From Streptomyces roseifaciens (lineage in GTDB: Bacteria; Actinomycetota; Actinomycetes; Streptomycetales; Streptomycetaceae), in NCBI RefSeq assembly GCF_001445655.1, contig NZ_LNBE01000004.1, positions 3,192,420 to 3,256,419 of the forward strand: DNA of 64,000 bases. The letters are read 5' to 3'. The notes beneath the pieces were generated by a model that worked only from the letters and a program-made list of their open reading frames with translations, did not search any database and was not told the DNA's origin. Position 1 is the first letter of the stretch. Each line of letters opens with the position of its first letter. This document shows positions 9,088 to 18,174 of the stretch, piece after piece. The position numbers and the translations under genes were made by a program.

Positions 9088-9524
9088 GAGGGGTTCCCTT
9101 CGGATGTACGTCTCTGTCCGGCCAGGGTACCTTCGCGCCCCGCCGGGAGAAGCGCGGCATGCGGGTTCGCCATGGCGCTCTGCCGTGGCGGGTTCGCCGG
9201 TGCGGCCGGTGCGGCACCGCCGGGACGGTCGGGTTCGCGTGCTCGCCGTCGCGGCGGATTCAGGGGCTGAGACCTCGTCCGGCGTGCCGGGCCCCGGCGG
9301 CTTCCTCCCGCCGCAACGGCGATCCGCCGCAGCCGTGCAGCCCGGCGGTGCCGGACCCATCGAGGCGGGTACGGCACCGGATCGGTCGAGTCGGGCTGTT
9401 CGCCATCGCGGCGGATTCAGGGGGCTGGGCCCGGCCTTCGGCCGCAGCTGAACGCCGACGCGGCGGACGCCGGGCCGGTTCGGCACGGGGACCGCGTCCG
9501 CCGTGCCGGTGCCCGGTGTGCGTC
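9088..9524. repeat. GC-rich intergenic repeat spacer 2
   Basis: 437 bp between manB and the Trm112-like gene. It holds two copies of TCGCGGCGGATTCAGGGG (9249 and 9406), an inverted-orientation copy of the core near 9307-9325 (CTCCCGCCGCAACGGCGA), and CGGCACCGCCGGGACGG at 9212. The same words occur in the spacers at 4963-5292 and 40583-40989. No credible gene. Confidence 0.7.
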
Positions 9525-10883
9525 CTACGCCCGGACGATCGCCAGGACCTCGTCCCGGATGCGGGAGACCGTCTCCGCGTCGCGGGCCTCGACGTTCAGG
9601 CGGAGGAGGGGCTCCGTGTTGGAGGCGCGGAGGTTGAACCACCAGTCGGAGGCCGCCACGGTGAGGCCGTCGAGCTCGTCGAACTCCACGCCCGGCACGT
9701 TCTCGTACGTGGCCCGGACGGCCGCCGTGCGCCCGGCCTGGTCGGCGACGGTGCTGTTGATCTCGCCGGAGCCGGCGTAGCGGTCGTACTCGGCGACGAG
9801 CTCGGACAGCGGGCCGCTCTGGCCGCCGAGGGCGGCGAGGACGTGCATGGCGGCGAGCATGCCCGTGTCGGCGTTCCAGAAGTCGCGGAAGTAGTAGTGC
9901 GCGGAGTGCTCGCCGCCGAAGATGGCGCCGGTGCGGGCCATCTCCTCCTTGATGAAGGAGTGCCCCACGCGGGTGCGCGCGGGCTTGCCGCCGCACTCCT
10001 TGACGACCTCGGGCACCGACCACGAGGTGATCAGGTTGTGGATGACGGTGCCGCCGGGGTGCTTGGCGAGCTCGCGCGCCGCGACCAGGGCGGTGATCGC
10101 GGAGGGGGAGACGGGGTCGCCGTTGCCGTCGACGACGAAGCAGCGGTCGGCGTCGCCGTCGAAGGCCAGGCCGATGTCTGCGCCGACCTCGCGCACGCGC
10201 TGCTGCAGGTCGACGATGTTCTTCGGGTCGAGGGGGTTGGCCTCGTGGTTGGGGAAGGTGCCGTCGAGCTCGAAGTACATCGCGTCGAGCTCGAGGGGCA
10301 GGCCCTCGAAGACGGTGGGCACGGTGTGCCCGCCCATGCCGTTGCCGGCGTCGACGACGACCTTCAGCTCGCGGATGCCGCTGAGGTCGACCAGGGAGCG
10401 CAGGTGGGCCGCGTAGTCCGCGAGGACGTCCTGCCGGGTGAGGGTGCCGGTAGTCGGCGCGGGCTCGGGGGCGCCGTTCTCGAGCCAGCCCTCGACCAGG
10501 GAGCGGATCTCGCCGAGGCCGGTGTCCTGCCCGACGGGGGCCGCGCCGGCCCGGCACATCTTGATGCCGTTGTACTGCGCGGGGTTGTGACTGGCCGTGA
10601 ACATCGCGCCCGGCAGGCCGAGGTGGCCGCTCGCGAAGTACAGCTGGTCGGTGGAGCACAGGCCGATCTCGGTCACGTCCACGCCGCGGGCGGCGGCGCC
10701 GCGGGCGAAGGCCCGCGAGAGGCCGGGCGACGAGGGCCGCATGTCGTGCCCGACGACGATCGCGGCCGCGCCCGTCACTTGGGCGAAGGCGGCGCCGAAG
10801 AGCTCCGCCAGTGCTTCGTCCCACTGATCCGGGACCACACCGCGTACGTCGTATGCCTTCACGATCTGCGACAGATCAGCCAC
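9525..10883 (-). CDS. manB: phosphomannomutase/phosphoglucomutase
   Basis: 452-residue alpha-D-phosphohexomutase converting mannose-6-phosphate to mannose-1-phosphate (or the glucose equivalents). Motifs in order: substrate loop [10 protein letters not shown], the phosphoserine loop TASHNP, and the Mg-binding DGDADR, followed by the C-terminal phosphate-binding domain ([12 protein letters not shown]). GTG at 10883 is chosen because AGGAAGG sits 8 nt upstream and [15 protein letters not shown] starts the conserved sequence; a TTG 36 nt further up is less likely. It feeds the manA/nucleotidyltransferase pathway. Confidence 0.95.
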   Translation of the reverse strand: MADLSQIVKAYDVRGVVPDQWDEALAELFGAAFAQVTGAAAIVVGHDMRPSSPGLSRAFARGAAARGVDVTEIGLCSTDQLYFASGHLGLPGAMFTASHNPAQYNGIKMCRAGAAPVGQDTGLGEIRSLVEGWLENGAPEPAPTTGTLTRQDVLADYAAHLRSLVDLSGIRELKVVVDAGNGMGGHTVPTVFEGLPLELDAMYFELDGTFPNHEANPLDPKNIVDLQQRVREVGADIGLAFDGDADRCFVVDGNGDPVSPSAITALVAARELAKHPGGTVIHNLITSWSVPEVVKECGGKPARTRVGHSFIKEEMARTGAIFGGEHSAHYYFRDFWNADTGMLAAMHVLAALGGQSGPLSELVAEYDRYAGSGEINSTVADQAGRTAAVRATYENVPGVEFDELDGLTVAASDWWFNLRASNTEPLLRLNVEARDAETVSRIRDEVLAIVRA

Positions 10884-10991
10884 AGCCAACGCCTTCCTGG
10901 GTCCGGTACGGGGGGACAAACCTACCGGGACGGACCGGCGATCCGGACGCGGGCTGCTCGAGCCCCGGTCGAGGGGCAGGCCGTGACGCCG

Positions 10992-11378
10992 TCAGTTGTC
11001 GGGCGAGCGGAGGACCCTGAGGTGGCCCCGGCGGGCGACCTCCATGGGATCGGCGTCGCGGCCGGCGGTGCTGGGCGGCGGGCCCGGCTGGACGGCGCGC
11101 TCCTGCGGGCGGGCCGCTTCGCGCACGGCGTTGGCGAGTGCTTCGAGGTCGTCGCCGCTGGGGCGGGCGGGGCCGCTGTCCAGGGCGAGGCGCACGACGT
11201 CCCAGCCGCGCGGAGCGGTCAGCCGCTCGGAGTGCTCGGCGCACAGGTCGTAGCAGTGGGGTTCGGCGTAGGTGGCGAGCGGTCCGAGGACGGCTGTCGA
11301 ATCGGCATAGACGTACGTCAGCGTCGCGACGGCCGGGCGGCCGCACGCGGTGCGCGAACAGCGACGTACAGGGCTCAC
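10992..11378 (-). CDS. DUF3499 family protein
   Basis: 128-residue actinobacterial protein of unknown function with Cys pairs suggestive of metal binding (RRCSRTACGRPA near the start; YAEPHCYDLCAEH around 45). GTG start placed at the first conserved residue; no Shine-Dalgarno is visible upstream, so it may be leaderless. First gene of the leftward manB-manA block, 108 bp from manB. A variable Pro-rich tail ends in RVLRSPDN. Confidence 0.85.
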   Translation of the reverse strand: MSPVRRCSRTACGRPAVATLTYVYADSTAVLGPLATYAEPHCYDLCAEHSERLTAPRGWDVVRLALDSGPARPSGDDLEALANAVREAARPQERAVQPGPPPSTAGRDADPMEVARRGHLRVLRSPDN

Positions 11379-11695
11379 GACGTTGGACGGTACCGCACTC
11401 TTGAGCGGGCCGCGACGACTCACCCCCGGCTCACCCCTCCGTGTCGTCCTGGTTCGTCCCGTGGACGCCTGCTTCTCCCCACCGCGCTGACCTGCGCGGA
11501 GGGCTGTGAACAGGGTCTCACCAGGCCGTGGACCGGTCACCGGCGCCCCCGCTCCGGACCCTCGCGAACAGACCGGACGGTCCGGTACCTGACCATAATT
11601 GATCACAGGTCTGGCCGGAATGTTCATCAGGCGACATTCCCGGGATACGCGACAGCCGCGTACGACAGGGCGGCCGACGGATACCCTCAAGAGTG
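11379..11695. other. divergent intergenic region, DUF3499 and metallopeptidase-like gene
   Basis: 317 bp. It contains a perfect 15-bp palindrome ACCGGAC-G-GTCCGGT (11572-11586), next to the only AT-rich patch (CATAATTGATCA, 11594-11605). The -10-like TACCCT (11682-11687) lies 8 nt before the rightward start codon. These are candidate operator and promoter elements for the divergent genes. Confidence 0.45.
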
Positions 11696-12205
11696 ATGGA
11701 CAACCGCGTACCTCCCCCTGCCACCACCGGGGGTCCCCCGAGCCACGCCGGGCCGCGCCCGCGCCGCCGCGACCGACACGGACGCGGCATGCGCGGGCCG
11801 ATCGCACCGCCCCAAGTGCCGCTGTCGGTCAGCCGCGGCGAGGCGTTCGTCGACATGGTGCACGACTCCGCCGAGCGACTGGAGCGCCGCTGGCCTCAGC
11901 TCGCCTCCGTCGACTTCGTGGTCCGCGAGGTACCGGTCACCAGGAGCGACGCGGGGAGCGCCATGAGCGACCCCGACGGCCTGGACGCCTTCGACTTCGA
12001 CGGCGAATCCGTCCCCCTCGGCCGCTACGTGGCCGCCCGCGGCGACTCCCCCGACCGGATCGTGATCTACCGCCGCCCGGTGGAGATCCGCACCAAGAAC
12101 CGCGACGAGCGCGCCCTGCTGGTGCACGAGGTCGTCGTCGAGCAGGTCGCCGAACTCCTCGGGCTCGCCCCGGAGTCGGTCGACCCCCGCTACGGCCAGG
12201 ACTGA
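11696..12205 (+). CDS. metallopeptidase-like protein (zincin_1/DUF1025 family)
   Basis: 169 residues with a basic, Pro-rich N-terminus (1-45) and a conserved C-terminal domain with IVIYRRPVEIRTKNRDERALLVHEVVVEQVAELLG. The family is described as minimal zinc peptidases with HExxH; here the second His is replaced (HEVVVEQ), so catalysis is doubtful. ATG at 11696 is preferred over GTG at 11693. No ribosome site is present, but TACCCT 8 nt upstream suggests a leaderless transcript. Convergent with the DUF5719 gene. Confidence 0.78.
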   Translation: MDNRVPPPATTGGPPSHAGPRPRRRDRHGRGMRGPIAPPQVPLSVSRGEAFVDMVHDSAERLERRWPQLASVDFVVREVPVTRSDAGSAMSDPDGLDAFDFDGESVPLGRYVAARGDSPDRIVIYRRPVEIRTKNRDERALLVHEVVVEQVAELLGLAPESVDPRYGQD

Positions 12206-12236
12206 CCGGGACGCCGGCGCCCCCCGGTCCGCCCGT

Positions 12237-12275
12237 CAGCGGTTGAGCACCGGGCGCCGGCTCAGCGGTTGAGCA
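12237..12275. repeat. 26-bp-period tandem duplication at DUF5719 3' end
   Basis: CAGCGGTTGAGCA occurs exactly at 12237-12249 and 12263-12275. The second copy encodes the last residues and stop of the DUF5719 protein; the first is a duplicate just outside it, probably from replication slippage. Confidence 0.7.
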
Positions 12276-13845
12276 TCGACAGGTCCTGCCCCGTCTCCGG
12301 AACGGCCACCGACGAACGGTCGTCCGGCAGCGGCTGGATCGTGAACATGGGCACGCCGTCCTTGGGCAGCGCCAGCATCCGCGAGGCGTGCACCGGCCCG
12401 CCCGAGACCTTCTCCACCGTCACCGCGAACGACCCCTTGACGCCCGCCGGCTGCGGCGGCTCCACGGTCAGCGTGGTGCCCGGCTTCACCGTGTACGTCT
12501 TCACCGCCGGCTCGCCGCCCTCGCTGCCCGCAGAGGAGGTGACCTTCACCTGCGCCGCCTCCTTGCCGGGCGCGGCCAGAGCGAGCGTGCTGCCCTTGGG
12601 GCGGTTGTCCGCCACCGTGGCCCGCCCGCCGAGCTGCGCCACGGCGGGGACGAACGCCGTCTCCTGCTTGTCGTCCTTGCCGCGCGTGACGCGCAGCGCG
12701 GCGACGACCGGTGCGCTCCTGCCGTCCGCCGTGAGCAGCAGCGAGCCCGCCTCGCCCTTGGCGACGTCGCCCAGGTCGACGGCCGCGGTCATGCCGCTGC
12801 GGACGTGCAGCGTCTCGTGGCCGGCGGGGGTGATCGCGCCGTTCGGCCCGGCGAAGCGCAGCTTGAGGTCGGCGTCGTCCGAGCCGGGGGCGAAGACGAC
12901 GAGCCGCACGGACGTCGCGTCGCCCGGGATGCCCGGCAGGACGGCGTCGGCGGCCGGCTCGGCGGACGCCGGGATCCAGTCGCCGCCCTTCTTGTCGTCA
13001 GCCGACTGCAGCCCCGCACCGACGCGGCCCGAGCGGGCCGCCACATGCACCGTCAGGTCCTCCTCGGGCGCCTCCGAGAGGGAGGACAGGAGCACCGGGA
13101 CGGTGGAGCGCGGCGGGACCGTGACGCCTTCCCCGGCACCGGCCTTGACCCGGCCGTCCTTGCCGTAGAGCTCCAGGTCGACGACGGCCGCCGTACTGTC
13201 GGGGTTGGTCAGGTGGACGTAGTCCTGGCGGCCCTTGACGGTGCTCGCGCCGGGGAACCAGAACGAGGTGTCCGGCGCCGTGCAGGTCAGCCCGTGCAGC
13301 CCGCGTCCGCTGCCCGCGGCGACCACGGTGGTCTGCTGCACGGTCCAGCCCGGGGCGAGCGTCCCGTCGGCGCTGCCGATGAGGGCGGGGGCGTCGGAGC
13401 GGCCGGTGGTCGCGGTGGCGGGCTTGCCGGTCTCCTTCAGGGACAGGACCGAAGTGCCCGCGGGTGCGGGGCCCTTGCCGTCCTTCCCTTCCTTGCCGCT
13501 CTTGGCATCCTTCGCGGCCTTTTCATCCTTCTTGGCGCTGTCGTCCTTCTTTGCGCCCTCTGCCGACAGCAGTTCGGCCGCGCCCTTCTTCGCGGCCTTC
13601 GCCCCGCCACCGACCGGGGTGAAGGCGGTGTAGGCCGTCTCCCCCACGTCCGACGAAGTCGGGGCCGGGCAGAGGGTCATGGAGCGCTGGACGGGCAGCC
13701 GGGCGGGCGCCTTCGCGGCCGTACGGGCCGTGCTGCCGGTGCCTTCGGTGCTCTCCGTGCCGGACGGCGCGGTGAGGACGGCCGCGCCGCCCAGGGCCGC
13801 GAGGGCTGCGGTGGCGGCGAACAGGGACAGGGTGGTGCGCTTCAC
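12262..13845 (-). CDS. DUF5719 family secreted protein
   Basis: 527 residues with an N-terminal signal peptide or anchor (MKRTTLSLFAATAALAALGG). A Lys/Ala/Asp-rich low-complexity insert follows (about 75-125: repeated KK, KDE and KDG). Then comes a long beta-rich extracellular region with two Cys in LCPAPTS and LTCTAPDTS. GTG start overlaps the stop of the upstream glycosyltransferase by 4 bp, so the two are translationally coupled and probably act together at the envelope. Actinobacterial family of unknown function. Confidence 0.85.
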   Translation of the reverse strand: MKRTTLSLFAATAALAALGGAAVLTAPSGTESTEGTGSTARTAAKAPARLPVQRSMTLCPAPTSSDVGETAYTAFTPVGGGAKAAKKGAAELLSAEGAKKDDSAKKDEKAAKDAKSGKEGKDGKGPAPAGTSVLSLKETGKPATATTGRSDAPALIGSADGTLAPGWTVQQTTVVAAGSGRGLHGLTCTAPDTSFWFPGASTVKGRQDYVHLTNPDSTAAVVDLELYGKDGRVKAGAGEGVTVPPRSTVPVLLSSLSEAPEEDLTVHVAARSGRVGAGLQSADDKKGGDWIPASAEPAADAVLPGIPGDATSVRLVVFAPGSDDADLKLRFAGPNGAITPAGHETLHVRSGMTAAVDLGDVAKGEAGSLLLTADGRSAPVVAALRVTRGKDDKQETAFVPAVAQLGGRATVADNRPKGSTLALAAPGKEAAQVKVTSSAGSEGGEPAVKTYTVKPGTTLTVEPPQPAGVKGSFAVTVEKVSGGPVHASRMLALPKDGVPMFTIQPLPDDRSSVAVPETGQDLSMLNR

Positions 13846-16800
13846 TGCTGCTCGCTCCCGTCGCGGTGGTGCCGGTCACCGCCGCCGTACGTCGTGTCGT
13901 GTGCCCCGCCGTAGGTGTACGGGTCGTACTGCCCGGTCGGCGCGGCCGGTGCGGCCGGCCCGGTCGCGTAGGGCTCCGCCGGGTAGTGGCCATGACCCTG
14001 GTCCTGGTACGGGGCCTGCTGCTGTGCGCCGCCGTAGGAGGCGTCGTACGTGCCGTCGTAGCTTCCCTGGTAGTGCTGTTCGCCGTACGGGTCGTAGGGC
14101 GTCTCCTGCGCCCCCTGCCCGTACTGCTGCTGCCCGTACTGCTGTGCCTGCGGCTGTTCCTGCGGCACCGCGGCGTACGGATCCGCCACTTGCTGTTGTC
14201 CGTACGGATCGGCGTAGACGTCGGCGTACGGAGCCGCGTACGGATCGGCGTAGGAGTCGGCGACGGGCTCGGCGGGCGGGGCTTCCGGCACGGGAGCCGC
14301 GTCCAGCCGGTCGGCCTCCGCCGCGGCCCGCAGCCTGCGCGCGCGGCGGCCCTCTCCGGCGGCGGCCTGGGCCGGCACGGAGGCGGGCGCGGACATGGCC
14401 GCAGGTGCGCTCCCCGCCTCCGGGAGGTCGTCGTCGACCTGGCGCTTGCGCCCGGGCAGGGCGAGCACCACGAGGACGGCCGCGAGGAGGCCCTGGGCCC
14501 ACAGCCAGGCGGTGTGCGCGGCGGGCGCCTTGTAGGTCAGGACGAGCTTGCCGCCGCTCGTGGGGAGGGCGAAGCCCTGGGCCCAGCCGTCGACGGTGGT
14601 GCTCTTGAGGGCGCGCCCGTCGAGGGTGGCCTGCCAGCCGGGGGCCGCCTTGTCGGCGACGCGCAAGACCCGGCCCGCGGGACCGGCGGGGAGCGTGGCA
14701 CGGGCCTCCACGGGCCCTGCGGCGACCGGGACGGGCGCGGGACGCTGCCCGCCGCCCTGCCCGCCGCTCTGTGCGCCTCCCTGCGCCTCTCCGGCGACGA
14801 CGGTGATGCGGGCGACCTCCCGGTCGACCCGCCACAGCGAGGCGTCGTCCTGGCGGCTGAGGCGGGTCAGGCCGGGGGTGGTGTCCAGGACCCGGCCCAT
14901 GGCCGCGGGGGCGCTGTTGCGGACGAGGACGTAGCCGACGGCGTAGCCGCCGAGGAGGTCCGCCTGGTCGGCTCCGGAGCCCGCGACGAGACCGGCGACG
15001 ACGGAGTCGAGCTTCGGGTCCGCCCCGGCGGCCGCGGCGGCCTCGGCGTCACCGAGCCGGGTGCCGGAGCCCCGGACGAGCGCGTAGGCGACCCGGCCGT
15101 CGCGGCCGTCGAGGACCAGGGTGCGGGCCCGGTCGCGGGTGGCCGCCTCCTCCGCCACGAACGCCGGCACCTGCGCGGGGTCGCGCCGCTTCAGCGGGCC
15201 GTCGGCGCCGCCCACGGCCCAGCCCACGGCTGCGACGAGCGGGGCGGCGCCCGCGGCGAGGGCGATGAGGGCGGCCACGGGCTGCCGCCAGCCGAAGCTG
15301 CTGGCGGCCACGCGCGCCCGCGCGCCTTCCGCGCCGACGGCAGCTGCGGCGATGAGCGCGAGGCCGTAGACGAGGGTGGCCGGCCCGGCCCAGGCGGAGC
15401 GGGCGGAGAGCACGGCGGCGGCGAGGGCCGCCAGGGCGGCCACCCAGGCGCCGCGGACGGCGAGCTGACGGTCGGCGCGCAGCAGGGCGGCGAGCGCGGC
15501 CAGGACGACGCCCGCCAGCAGCAGTCCGCCGACGGCCTTCGAGCCTCCGGGGTCCGCGGTGAGCAGGTGCAGGGGGGAGGACCCGCCGGCGACGGCCGGG
15601 TCGAGCCCGGCCTCGGTCAGGAAGCGGCCGGGGTGCGCGAACAGGCCCAGGGACCAGGGCGCCAGTACGGCGACGGGGGTGAGCACGACGGCCAGGAAGC
15701 GCGGGGCGTGGAGCACCAGCCGTGCGCGCCCGCCCTGGGCGCCGTGCAGCGCCAGGGCGCCCAGGCCCAGGACGACGGCGAGCGGCCACACCACCGGGGT
15801 GAACGCGGTGGTGACGGCGAGCAGGAGGGCGTACGCCCAGGACGCGCGCCATGTGGGGCGGGCGCCCGGGACGCGCAGGCCGGTGGCCGCGACGGCGGTG
15901 CGCGCCATGAGCGGCAGCAGGATCGCCAGGACGGCGGTGCCGAGCCGGCCGGCGGCGAGGGCGCCGGTGGCCGCGGGCAGGAAGGCGTAGGCGACGGCGG
16001 CCCAGGCCCGCAGGGGGCGGGAGGAGACCAGCGGCCGGGAGGCGAAGTAGGCGGTGAGGCCGGCCAGGGGCACCGAGCAGACCAGCAGCAGGGTGAGGGT
16101 GAAGCCGGTGGAGCCGAGGAAGAGCGTCGAGAGGGTGGCGAGGACCGCCAGGTAGGAGGGCGCGCTGCCGGTGCTGCCGACGCCGACCGGGTGCCAGCCG
16201 TCGGTGTACTGCGCCCACAGGGCGGAGGCTCCGTCGGGCGCGGGCAGCAGGGCGCCGCCGGCCAGGCTGCCGCCGCCGAAGAGCTGGCGGCAGGCGACGA
16301 CGGAGACGATCAGCAGGAGGCCGAAGAGGACCGGTGCGGGCTTGCGGACGAGGCGCTTGATGCGGGCGAACTGCTCGATCTCCAGGAAGTCGGCGTCCTC
16401 CCCGGTCGGCCCGGACTCGACGGCGCCGTGGCGCCCGCCGGAGGAGGGTGCGTCGTCCCAGCGGCCGCCGAAGTTGCTCGCCAGCTGTTCGGCGGCGGCC
16501 CGGAGGGTCGCGCCCGGTGGCGGGAACAGGGCTCTCATGTCGGCCGGTGCGACGGCGGGTGCGCCGCGCTTCGCCCTCGCGGCGCGGATCCGGCCGGGGC
16601 GCAGGAGGACGCCGAAGAGGCCGGCGAGTTCGTCGAAGGCCTGCGCGGGGGCCTTGCCCAGGAGGTAGCCCATGGCGTGCAGGAGGCTGCCGAGGACGAG
16701 CCGCAGCACGACGTAGGCCAGGAGCGGGCCGCGGGTGTTGGCGAGCAGCGTGTGGACGGCGCCGGCCTTGTCGACGCGGTGCGGGTTGACGGCGCGGCGG

Positions 16801-17720
16801 CCGGCGCAGTCGACCGGGCGGCGCTCGCGGGCGGCGGCCTCGGCGTGCCGCAGGACGGCGTCGGGGGCGACGAGGACGCGGTGTCCGGCGGCGTGGGCGC
16901 GCCAGCACAGGTCGACGTCGTCGCGCATGAGGGGCAGCTTGGGGTCGAAGCCGCCGAGCTCCTCGAAGACGTCCCGGCGCACGAGCATGCCGGCGGTGGA
17001 CACCGACAGCACCGTGCGCACCTGGTCGTGCTGGCCCTGGTCCTGTTCGCGGCGGTCGAGGCCGGTCCAGCGGCGGCCGCTGCGGGCGATGGAGACGCCG
17101 GTCTCCAGCAGCTGGCGGCGGTCGTACCAGCCGCGCAGCTTGGGGCCGATGACGGCGGCCCCGGGCTCGGACTCGGCGACGCGCAGGAGCTCGTGGAGGG
17201 CGCCGGGCTCGGGGGCGCAGTCGTCGTGCAGGAGCCACAGCCACTGGACGGGTTCGAGGTCGGCGTCGCCGTGGCGGCGGCCGTCGCCGGGCTGGTCGTA
17301 GGCGTCCTCGCGCCAGGTGCGGCTGACGGGGTCCCAGCCGCTGGAGCGCTTGAGGTAGGGCAGTTCTTCGGGGTCCGGTGCGGGGGCGGCGCGCAGGGCC
17401 TCGTCGACGGCGGTGCCGAAGCCGGCGCGGCGGGCGAGGTGCAGGACGCGGTCGGGGCCGAGGGCGTCGGCGAGCAGCTGGGCGGAGTCGTCGGCGCTGC
17501 CGGTGTCGGCGCCGACGGCGGCCTGCACGGGGCGCTCCTGGCCGAGGAGGCCCTCGACGGCGTCGGGGAGCCAGCGGGCGCCGTCGTGGCTGACGATCAC
17601 GGCGGTGACGACGTGGCGCGGGAAGGCCGGTGCGACGGCCGGGTCGAACGCGGGCAGGCGGCTGGGGGCGGCGGACGCGGCCGCCGTCTTCGAGTGCGCC
17701 GCATTGCTGTGCACGGACAT
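13842..17720 (-). CDS. giant family 2 glycosyltransferase with membrane domain and Gln/Tyr-rich tail
   Basis: 1292-residue membrane protein. Residues about 40-330 are a GT2 domain (VTAVIVSHDGARWLPDAVEGLL; acceptor-side VQWLWLLHDDCAPEPG; PLMRDDVDLCWRAHAAGHRV). Residues about 370-1000 hold a dozen or more membrane segments, followed by an extracytoplasmic beta region. The last roughly 190 residues are low-complexity and rich in Gln, Tyr, Pro, Asp and Ala (SYADPYAAPYADVYADPYG, QQYGQQQYGQ). Such fusions resemble galactofuranosyl/mannosyl-type transferases for cell-envelope glycans, but donor and acceptor are unknown. ATG at 17720 begins MSVHSNAAHS; the upstream open frame is ignored. Operon with the DUF5719 gene. 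Confidence 0.9.
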   Translation of the reverse strand: MSVHSNAAHSKTAAASAAPSRLPAFDPAVAPAFPRHVVTAVIVSHDGARWLPDAVEGLLGQERPVQAAVGADTGSADDSAQLLADALGPDRVLHLARRAGFGTAVDEALRAAPAPDPEELPYLKRSSGWDPVSRTWREDAYDQPGDGRRHGDADLEPVQWLWLLHDDCAPEPGALHELLRVAESEPGAAVIGPKLRGWYDRRQLLETGVSIARSGRRWTGLDRREQDQGQHDQVRTVLSVSTAGMLVRRDVFEELGGFDPKLPLMRDDVDLCWRAHAAGHRVLVAPDAVLRHAEAAARERRPVDCAGRRAVNPHRVDKAGAVHTLLANTRGPLLAYVVLRLVLGSLLHAMGYLLGKAPAQAFDELAGLFGVLLRPGRIRAARAKRGAPAVAPADMRALFPPPGATLRAAAEQLASNFGGRWDDAPSSGGRHGAVESGPTGEDADFLEIEQFARIKRLVRKPAPVLFGLLLIVSVVACRQLFGGGSLAGGALLPAPDGASALWAQYTDGWHPVGVGSTGSAPSYLAVLATLSTLFLGSTGFTLTLLLVCSVPLAGLTAYFASRPLVSSRPLRAWAAVAYAFLPAATGALAAGRLGTAVLAILLPLMARTAVAATGLRVPGARPTWRASWAYALLLAVTTAFTPVVWPLAVVLGLGALALHGAQGGRARLVLHAPRFLAVVLTPVAVLAPWSLGLFAHPGRFLTEAGLDPAVAGGSSPLHLLTADPGGSKAVGGLLLAGVVLAALAALLRADRQLAVRGAWVAALAALAAAVLSARSAWAGPATLVYGLALIAAAAVGAEGARARVAASSFGWRQPVAALIALAAGAAPLVAAVGWAVGGADGPLKRRDPAQVPAFVAEEAATRDRARTLVLDGRDGRVAYALVRGSGTRLGDAEAAAAAGADPKLDSVVAGLVAGSGADQADLLGGYAVGYVLVRNSAPAAMGRVLDTTPGLTRLSRQDDASLWRVDREVARITVVAGEAQGGAQSGGQGGGQRPAPVPVAAGPVEARATLPAGPAGRVLRVADKAAPGWQATLDGRALKSTTVDGWAQGFALPTSGGKLVLTYKAPAAHTAWLWAQGLLAAVLVVLALPGRKRQVDDDLPEAGSAPAAMSAPASVPAQAAAGEGRRARRLRAAAEADRLDAAPVPEAPPAEPVADSYADPYAAPYADVYADPYGQQQVADPYAAVPQEQPQAQQYGQQQYGQGAQETPYDPYGEQHYQGSYDGTYDASYGGAQQQAPYQDQGHGHYPAEPYATGPAAPAAPTGQYDPYTYGGAHDTTYGGGDRHHRDGSEQQ

Positions 17721-18174
17721 CGGGGTACGGGCCCTCCGGCCGGGGTCCGGGGCGGGCCCCGGATGGGTGCTGTGCTGGACTGCGCCGGCCGCGGGTGCGC
17801 CCGTCGGGGCGGCGGTGCGTCTCGGACGCGGCCCCACACTAGTGGCTGCGCACACAGCGGTCCGCCTCGCGCCGCGGGCGCGGCTGGGCGGACCGTGGGT
17901 CGTCCCGTACGTCTTCGGGTGGGGAGGGCCGTACCGGCGGAAACCCCGGCCGGGCCCGGCTCCGAACCCGGCGATCGGCGCCACGGGGCGCTAACCCCTG
18001 GCTTCCGCTTTTAACTTTCGGTGACTATCGGCCCATGAATTCAGGGATTTCTCGCGGAATCACTGGCCCCCGAATCACCGAAACCGAATCACGGGCTCCG
18101 GTCCTGGATAAGACTGCTTATCCGTCTCATAGGACCTCAGGGACCATGCGCCTATCCGTATGCCTATCGGAAGC
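17721..18174. other. intergenic region between whiB and glycosyltransferase
   Basis: 454 bp without a gene. A minus-strand promoter candidate lies at 17836-17863 (-35 GGACCG, 16 nt, -10 TAGTGT, the same -10 as the rRNA promoters), about 115 nt before the glycosyltransferase. The half near whiB is notably AT-richer and has three GAATCAC direct repeats at 18057, 18072 and 18086, and a hairpin at 18106-18123. Confidence 0.5.
18106..18123 (-). terminator. candidate whiB terminator
   Basis: GGATAAG-ACTG-CTTATCC is a perfect 7-bp stem with a 4-nt loop, about 50 bp beyond the whiB stop in an AT-richer stretch. Confidence 0.4.

Noticed and set aside
13866..18014. 1382-codon open frame on the plus strand
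   Set aside because: Shadow of the giant glycosyltransferase; Gly/Ala/Glu-rich with no motifs, typical of the antisense frame in high-GC DNA.
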